From JAFECT01 sp035551675 (GTDB taxonomy: Bacteria; Pseudomonadota; Alphaproteobacteria; Caulobacterales; Caulobacteraceae), in the NCBI GenBank assembly GCA_035551675.1, contig DASZMV010000040.1:186001-250000 (forward strand): a stretch of DNA of 64,000 nt. Reading direction: 5' to 3'. Position numbers and translations under genes: made by a program. Positions 59,603 through 64,000 of the stretch are shown here, piece after piece (the first letter of the stretch is position 1; each line of letters starts with the position of its first letter). The notes beneath the pieces were generated by a model. That model was not told the origin of the DNA. It saw only the letters and a list, made by a program, of their open reading frames with translations, and searched no databases.

Positions 59603-60234
59603 GCGCCCCTCCGGAAGCCCCGAAAGACTGTCCGCTGTGTCCGCGGCTGGTCGCCTATCGCGAAGAAAACCGCGCGAAGGAGCCGACGTGGTTCAATGGC
59701 GCGGCGCCGTCGTTCGGCGATCCGAACGCGCGGGTGCTGGTCGTGGGCCTGGCGCCAGGCCGCACCGGCGCTAACCGGACCGGGCGCCCGTTCACTGGCG
59801 ACTTCGCCGGCGTGCTGCTGTACGAGACGCTGATCAGGCTCGGTTTCGCGCGCGGTGAGTACAAGGCGCGGCCCGACGACGGTCTCCAACTCGTCGACTG
59901 CATGATCACCAACGCCGTTCGCTGCGCGCCGCCGCAGAACAAGCCCACGCCACAGGAAGAGAATACCTGCCGCCCGTTCCTGCAGGCACGGATTGCCGCT
60001 TTGCCGAACCTCAAAGCCATCGTCACCCTCGGCGACGTGTCGCGCCGCAACGTACTGAAGACCCTGGGCGCCAAGGCGAGCGCTGCGCCGCCAGGGCACG
60101 GCGTGGAAGCCGACATCGGCCGCTACCGCCTGTTCAACAGCTATCACTGCTCGCGTCTGAACACGAACACCGGGCGCCTGACGCCCGACATGTTCGAGGC
60201 CGTGTTCAAGCGCGTCCAGAATTTTCTTGGATAA
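59599..60234 (+). CDS. Type-5 uracil-DNA glycosylase (UDGb) with Fe-S cluster
   Basis: 211 residues from a TTG overlapping the previous stop. The Fe-S ligand pattern begins CPLCPRL, with further Cys in AVRCAPPQNK and NTCRPFL. UDG motif A is VLVVGLAPGRTGANRTGRPFTGD and motif B FNSYHCSRLNTNTGRL. Type-5 enzymes remove uracil and several other deaminated or oxidised bases. The activating Asp of family 1 is absent, as expected for this family. Confidence 0.9.
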   Translation: MSAPPEAPKDCPLCPRLVAYREENRAKEPTWFNGAAPSFGDPNARVLVVGLAPGRTGANRTGRPFTGDFAGVLLYETLIRLGFARGEYKARPDDGLQLVDCMITNAVRCAPPQNKPTPQEENTCRPFLQARIAALPNLKAIVTLGDVSRRNVLKTLGAKASAAPPGHGVEADIGRYRLFNSYHCSRLNTNTGRLTPDMFEAVFKRVQNFLG

Positions 60235-60236
60235 GG

Positions 60237-60609
60237 ATGGATCAACGCATGGGTCGCGTCAGCTATTTCACCGTCGGCTCCGCCGATCTGGAACGCGCGA
60301 AAGACTTCTACGACGCGCTGCTGGGCGCCGTCGGCATGACGTCGGTGATGGAACATCCCACCGGTGGCCGGCTCTACGGCGGCAAGGGCATGGGCATGTT
60401 CGGGGTGCTCGGACCCTACGACGGTGGGGAACGGCACGATGGGCGGGTTCAGTTTCGAGTCGCGCGAAGAGGTCGACGCCTTCCACGCCAAGGCGCTGGA
60501 ACTGGGCGCTGCGGATGAAGGCAAGCCGGGAGAGCGTGGCCCCGGTGTTTATTTCGCCTATTTCCGCGACCTCGATGGCAACAAGTTGTGCGGCTACAAG
60601 CTCGGCTGA
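60237..60609 (+). pseudogene. Glyoxalase/VOC-family protein, interrupted by a frameshift
   Basis: The reading frame starting at 60237 (MGRVSYFTVGSADLERAKDFYDALLGAVGMTSVME) and the frame ending at 60609 (GGFSFESREEVDAFHAKALELG...GPGVYFAYFRDLDGNKLCGYKLG) are two parts of one VOC protein of about 124 residues. They join at a run of four G at 60425-60428, where three would keep the frame (GPYDGG-NGTMGGF). This is either a real loss-of-function mutation, programmed slippage, or a base-call error in a G run. It starts 2 nt after the UDG stop. The last 16 nt overlap the GNAT gene on the other strand. Confidence 0.82.
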
Positions 60610-61346
60610 ACCGGGCGCCAGTAATCGTAGCGATAGGCGCGCAGGAAACCGAGGCGCTCGTAAAGGCGAACGGCGCCCGTGTTATCTTCCTCGACCTGCA
60701 GGAACGCCTTGCACGCACCGCGTTCACGCGCATCGGACAGCAAGCGCGACAACACCTTCGCACCATGACCAAGGCTGCGATGTGCAGCCAGGGTGCGCAT
60801 GCCGTGAACGCCGGCCCAGTCACCGCTTACCGACGCCGCGCCAATCGCGACCACCTCGCCTTCCTTCCCGAGCCGCGCAAAGCGTGTCCCCTGCCCGCGC
60901 GACAGTGTCGAGATGCGAAGGTCCGCCTCCGCCGCGCTGACGTCCGGCGCGATGAACAGCGCGCGCCATGCGGCGTCCGGCGCCGAGCTGAGGGTGATGG
61001 GCGCGTCCTCGGGCTCGGCATTCGCCAGGGGCCGCGTCATGACGAGCGTGGTCATTCCCGGTGCAAAGCCGCGCGCGGCAAGCGCGGGCGCCAAGCCCGC
61101 AGGCTGCGCGTACGGCGAAACGCGGAATGCGGGCCGCAGGCCTTGGTGCCGGTAAAAGACGAGGGCGCGATCGATCTTCGCCTCGAGCGGATCGACTCCT
61201 CCGGTCAGGGGCGCAACGCTGTTCGCGCGGGAAACGACCCCTTCATTGGCGCAGAGCAACCAACCGTCGTCGCATTGTAAGACCCGGGGCGGCAGCGCGG
61301 CCAACGTCGCCCGCTCGATCGCGTCCGCGCCGGCGGCGTCGATCAT
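60594..61346 (-). CDS. GNAT-family N-acetyltransferase
   Basis: 250 residues. The C-terminal GNAT domain contains the acetyl-CoA loop RSLGHGAKVLSRLLSDARERGACKAFLQVEEDNTGAVRLYERLGF, the 'R/Q-x-x-G-x-G/A' site being RSLGHGAK. The N-terminal 110 residues are a second, divergent half (possible tandem GNAT, of which only one is active). Substrate unknown. It overlaps the small secreted-protein gene upstream (ATGA), and its 3' end overlaps the frameshifted VOC gene. Confidence 0.86.
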   Translation of the reverse strand: MIDAAGADAIERATLAALPPRVLQCDDGWLLCANEGVVSRANSVAPLTGGVDPLEAKIDRALVFYRHQGLRPAFRVSPYAQPAGLAPALAARGFAPGMTTLVMTRPLANAEPEDAPITLSSAPDAAWRALFIAPDVSAAEADLRISTLSRGQGTRFARLGKEGEVVAIGAASVSGDWAGVHGMRTLAAHRSLGHGAKVLSRLLSDARERGACKAFLQVEEDNTGAVRLYERLGFLRAYRYDYWRPVQPSL

Positions 61347-61717
61347 TCCTCGAGGTGAAGCCGATGGAAGCGCGACCAGCAGGCCTCGGCGCCCAGAATC
61401 TCGACCTGGCTGTGTTCGACCGTGACGCAGAAGTGGTGCTTGTGGGGCGGCGCGAAAAAGCCGTTGGTCGGCGCGAAGGTGAAGGCGCGGCCGAAGGTAT
61501 GGCCGTCGGCGCGGGTCACCTGGATGGAATGCTCATCGAAACTCGGCAGGTCGAGACTGGCCGCGCTTCGCGGGTCGATGTGACGGCTCTTACCGTCGTC
61601 GAGCCTGACCTCGACCGCAGCCTTGGTCTGGTTCAGAACGATGACGTCCTTGTCCACGTCCGCCGGCTCACCGGCAATGAGACCGCTGAGCGTGACCGCC
61701 GCCAGAATACCGATCAT
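61343..61717 (-). CDS. Small putatively exported protein, function unknown
   Basis: 124 residues. The first 15 residues (MIGILAAVTLSGLIAG) could be a short signal or anchor. The rest is mostly beta-strand-like (VDKDVIVLNQTKAAVEVRLDDGKSRHI...HSIQVTRADGHTFGRAFTFAPTNGFFAPPHKHHFCVTVEHSQ) with a His-rich PPHKHHF stretch and two Cys. No family recognised. It is translated just upstream of the GNAT gene with a 4-nt overlap. Confidence 0.65.
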   Translation of the reverse strand: MIGILAAVTLSGLIAGEPADVDKDVIVLNQTKAAVEVRLDDGKSRHIDPRSAASLDLPSFDEHSIQVTRADGHTFGRAFTFAPTNGFFAPPHKHHFCVTVEHSQVEILGAEACWSRFHRLHLEE

Positions 61718-61785
61718 GACCTATCCTCCACCGCAACCCCGGGGCGCATATTGCAGCAATTGCTCGGCTGGCTCCAGGCCCCGCG

Positions 61786-62253
61786 TCAGCCTTTATCCCG
61801 CATCAGCCTGGCCTTGTCGCGCTGCCAGTCGCGCTCGGCGACGGCTTCGCGTTTGTCGTGGTTCTTCTTGCCGGTGGCCAGCGCCAGTTCGAGTTTGGCT
61901 ATGCCTTTTTCGTTGAAATAGAGCCGCAGCGGAATGAGCGTCCGGCCCTCGCGCTGGACCGCGCCGATCAGCCGGTCGATCTGTTTGCGGTGGAGCAGCA
62001 GTTTTCGGGGGCGGCGCGGTTCGTGGTTGAAACGGTTGGCCTGGCCGTAGGGCGGGATGTCGGCGTTGACGAGTTCGATCTCGTTGCCGTTCACCGCGGC
62101 ATATGACTCCGCGATGTTGGCGCGGCCGTTGCGCAACGACTTCACCTCGGTGCCGGTGAGTTTCAACCCGGCCTCGATCCGGTCCTCGATGAAATAGTCG
62201 AAGCGGGCCCGCCGATTCTCGGCGATGCCCTTGGCCTGGGGTTCCTTGCTCAT
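61786..62253 (-). CDS. smpB: SsrA-binding protein SmpB
   Basis: Partners tmRNA in rescuing stalled ribosomes. 155 residues, typical. IAENRRARFDYFIEDRIEAGLKLTGTEVKSLRNGRANIAESYA, NRFNHEPRRPRKLLLHRKQIDRLIGAVQREGRTLIPLRLYFNEKGIAKLELALATGKKNHDKR, with the basic C-terminal tail DWQRDKARLM. It follows dapA in the same operon (stop of dapA immediately after its start region, 1 nt gap). The tmRNA gene is not in the window. Confidence 0.95.
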   Translation of the reverse strand: MSKEPQAKGIAENRRARFDYFIEDRIEAGLKLTGTEVKSLRNGRANIAESYAAVNGNEIELVNADIPPYGQANRFNHEPRRPRKLLLHRKQIDRLIGAVQREGRTLIPLRLYFNEKGIAKLELALATGKKNHDKREAVAERDWQRDKARLMRDKG

Positions 62254-62254
62254 C

Positions 62255-63139
62255 TCACATCAGGCCCGCGTCGCGCATGGCGTCGTCGATCTGGGGCTTC
62301 ACCGCGTCCATGCACGGTGCGAGCGGCAGGCGCACCTCCTCGCTGCAGAGGTTAAGCCGGTTCAGCGCGTACTTGGTCGGCGTCGGCGAGGCGTCCAGGA
62401 ACAGGCCCTTGTGGAGGCGGATCAAGCGATCCTGCCAATCCAGCGCGCCCTTGAAGTCGCCGCTTTGCGCCGCGCGCCACAGCGCCACCATCGCCTCCGG
62501 CGCCACATTGGCGGTGACGGAAATACAGCCGACGCCGCCGCACGCGACGTAGCCGAGGAAGCTGCCGTCGTCGCCGGAGATCATGGCGAAGTCATGGGGA
62601 ACCAGGCGACGCATCAGGCCGGCGCGCGTCATGTCGGCGGTGGCGTCCTTGATCCCCTTTACATGGGTTAAGCCCGCGAGCCGAGCGACGGTTTCGTTCG
62701 ACAGGTCCACGCCGGTGCGTCCGGGCACGTTGTACAGAATCACCGGCAGGTCCACTGCCGCGTCGATGGCGGCGTAGTGACGGTAGAGACCCTCCTGGCT
62801 CGGACGATTGTAATAGGGCGTCACCACCAGGGCCGCGTCGGCGCCCGCGCCCTTGGCGTGGCGGACCAGCTCAATCACCTTCGCCGTGTCGTTGCCGCCG
62901 CAGCCAGCGATGACTTTCGCCCGTCCGTTGACCACCTCGACGCAGAGTTCAACCACCCGGTGATGCTCCGCGACCGAAACCGTCGAGGCCTCGCCCGTCG
63001 TGCCCATCGGCACCACGCCGTCCACCCCTGCGTCGATCTGGCGCTCGACCAGGTCCGCAAAGGCTTTGGGGTCGAACACCCCTTCGCGAAACGGGGTGAC
63101 GAGCGCGGTCAGCACGCCCTGAAACAGGGGTCTTGTCAT
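62255..63139 (-). CDS. dapA: 4-hydroxy-tetrahydrodipicolinate synthase
   Basis: First committed step to lysine and meso-diaminopimelate, joining aspartate semialdehyde and pyruvate. 294 residues. MGTTGEASTVSVAEH, VVTPYYNRPSQEGLYRHYAAI (catalytic Tyr), VILYNVPGRTGVDLS (second Tyr) and the Schiff-base Lys in THVKGIKDATADM. Feedback-site residues were not examined. It is divergent from the lytic transglycosylase gene. Confidence 0.95.
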   Translation of the reverse strand: MTRPLFQGVLTALVTPFREGVFDPKAFADLVERQIDAGVDGVVPMGTTGEASTVSVAEHHRVVELCVEVVNGRAKVIAGCGGNDTAKVIELVRHAKGAGADAALVVTPYYNRPSQEGLYRHYAAIDAAVDLPVILYNVPGRTGVDLSNETVARLAGLTHVKGIKDATADMTRAGLMRRLVPHDFAMISGDDGSFLGYVACGGVGCISVTANVAPEAMVALWRAAQSGDFKGALDWQDRLIRLHKGLFLDASPTPTKYALNRLNLCSEEVRLPLAPCMDAVKPQIDDAMRDAGLM

Positions 63140-63241
63140 CTTTCGCCCTTAAAGGCTGGCGGCCGCGTCACGAAGCGGCCAAACTGTTGCCTGTAAAGCG
63201 TAAGGGCCCCCTTTGATCGCCGCAACCGTCGTGGAGGACGC

Positions 63242-64000
63242 GTGTCGCCTTTCGTGAAGTCTATGAGCGTGGCTCTCGCGGCCCTCCTCGCCACCGGCGC
63301 CGCGGCCCAGACCGCGTCCACGCCCTCGCCCCCGCCCGCCCCGGCGGCGGCGCAGCCGGCGGGCCAGTCATCATCGACCCAGGCCCAAGTTCCCGCGCCC
63401 GCCCCCTACACGACCCCGCCGACCGCGAGCCCCGCACCGGCGACAAGCTACGGCTCGCCGCCGATGGCCTATCATCCTTCGGGCCTGGCCGGCTCGGACG
63501 CGACCAACCTCGCCCAGGCGCTGGCGGCGGTGCATTCCAACGACCAGACTCGCGCCGAGACCTACCGCGGCCAACTCTCCGACCCGGTCGCCCAGATGAT
63601 CGTGCGCTGGGCCGAGGTCGATGCGTTCGGCTCGCGGATGAGCTTTCTCGAACTCGATGGCGCACGCCGCGATCTCGCCGGATGGCCGCGGGCGAACCAA
63701 CGCCAGGCTGCGGCGGAGCGCGCCATGACCGACGGCTCGATGGACGCCGACCGCACCATCAACTGGTTCGACGGCGCGCCGCCCCAGACCGCCGACGGCG
63801 CCATCGCGTTGGCGTCGGCCCTGCAAGCCAAGAACCGCGTTCCCGACGCCCAGGCCCTGATCAAGGATTGGTGGCGCAACCACCTGTTCGACGCCGACGT
63901 GCAGGCGCGCATGCTGGCCCGTTTCGGCGCCTGGCTCGACGTCGCCGATCATGAGCGGCGGCTCGACATCCTGCTGCTCGGTCCACAGGGGCCGGCGGTG
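63242..64000 (+). CDS. Soluble lytic murein transglycosylase, 5' part (gene runs off window)
   Basis: 253 codons from a GTG at 63242 (GGAGG 5 nt upstream), still open at the window end. Sec signal peptide (SPFVKSMSVALAALLATGAAAQ), a Pro/Ala/Gln-rich linker to about 75, then the N-terminal alpha-superhelical domain of Slt-type enzymes (DATNLAQALAAVHSNDQTRAETYRGQLSDPVAQMIVRWAEVDAFGSRMSFLEL...ANQRQAAAERAM.DGS...INWFDGAPPQTADGAIALASALQAKNR...LIKDWWRNHLFDADVQARMLARFGAWL). The catalytic SLT domain would lie beyond the window. Caulobacter SdpA has this layout. Confidence 0.88.
   Translation, partial: MSPFVKSMSVALAALLATGAAAQTASTPSPPPAPAAAQPAGQSSSTQAQVPAPAPYTTPPTASPAPATSYGSPPMAYHPSGLAGSDATNLAQALAAVHSNDQTRAETYRGQLSDPVAQMIVRWAEVDAFGSRMSFLELDGARRDLAGWPRANQRQAAAERAMTDGSMDADRTINWFDGAPPQTADGAIALASALQAKNRVPDAQALIKDWWRNHLFDADVQARMLARFGAWLDVADHERRLDILLLGPQGPAV

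Overview
This is a 64 kb piece of a high-GC alphaproteobacterial chromosome, most likely Caulobacteraceae (Caulobacter/Phenylobacterium-like). The evidence is the blocks yceD-plsX-fabH-ihfA-merR-tRNA-Pro, nrdR-ribD-ribE-ribB-ribH-nusB-thiL and rpoZ-rel-pdxJ-acpS-lepB-rnc-era-recO-parC, C4-type 5-aminolevulinate synthase, a MucR regulator, MotB, and predicted EcfG-type stress promoters. It is mostly core chromosome. There is no prophage, CRISPR array, rRNA or recognisable transposase. The only tRNA is tRNA-Pro(GGG).

Layout. 1-6.3 kb: the 5' part of heme A synthase, then a compact set of stress-type genes (YmgE-like membrane protein, small acidic protein, Hsp20, CBS protein, PAS hybrid histidine kinase, SPFH protein). 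Six of these starts are preceded at 25-40 nt by GGAAC-N15/16-GTT-like sequences, which resembles a local general-stress regulon. 6.3-15 kb: a repeat-flanked hypothetical gene, tRNA-Pro, the fatty-acid/phospholipid initiation block, BamE, two inverted-repeat elements and a K+-independent H+-pyrophosphatase. 15.4-19.4 kb: an exported molybdenum hydroxylase operon (large subunit, 2Fe-2S subunit, cytochrome c, XdhC). 19.4-27 kb: the riboflavin/thiamine block with nusB, nrdR and glyA. Its RibD lacks the deaminase domain and its RibB carries a GTP-cyclohydrolase-II-like domain without the zinc cysteines.

27-44 kb: MucR, exported MsrA, a PLP decarboxylase, hemA, a valine-degradation set (mmsB, 3-hydroxyisobutyryl-CoA hydrolase, isobutyryl-CoA dehydrogenase) broken up by two tandem exported methyltransferase-like proteins, an MFS carrier and a membrane protein, then hemB, two TonB-C-like secreted proteins, a second beta-hydroxyacid dehydrogenase, a flavin reductase, motB and bpt. 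44-56 kb: M48 protease-LemA pair, parC, recO, era, rnc, lepB, acpS, pdxJ, rel, rpoZ. The rel gene appears to start with CTG overlapping the rpoZ stop. 56-64 kb: a parDE toxin-antitoxin pair with a palindromic operator, an APC permease, folK, a NYN-domain protein, a type-5 uracil-DNA glycosylase, a frameshifted VOC-family gene, a GNAT acetyltransferase, smpB, dapA and the 5' end of a soluble lytic transglycosylase.

Gene packing is tight. Stop/start overlaps are common and include GTGA, TTGA and probably CTGA as well as ATGA. Two convergent gene pairs share a CTAG stop tetranucleotide. Intergenic space is used by several families of inverted-repeat elements.
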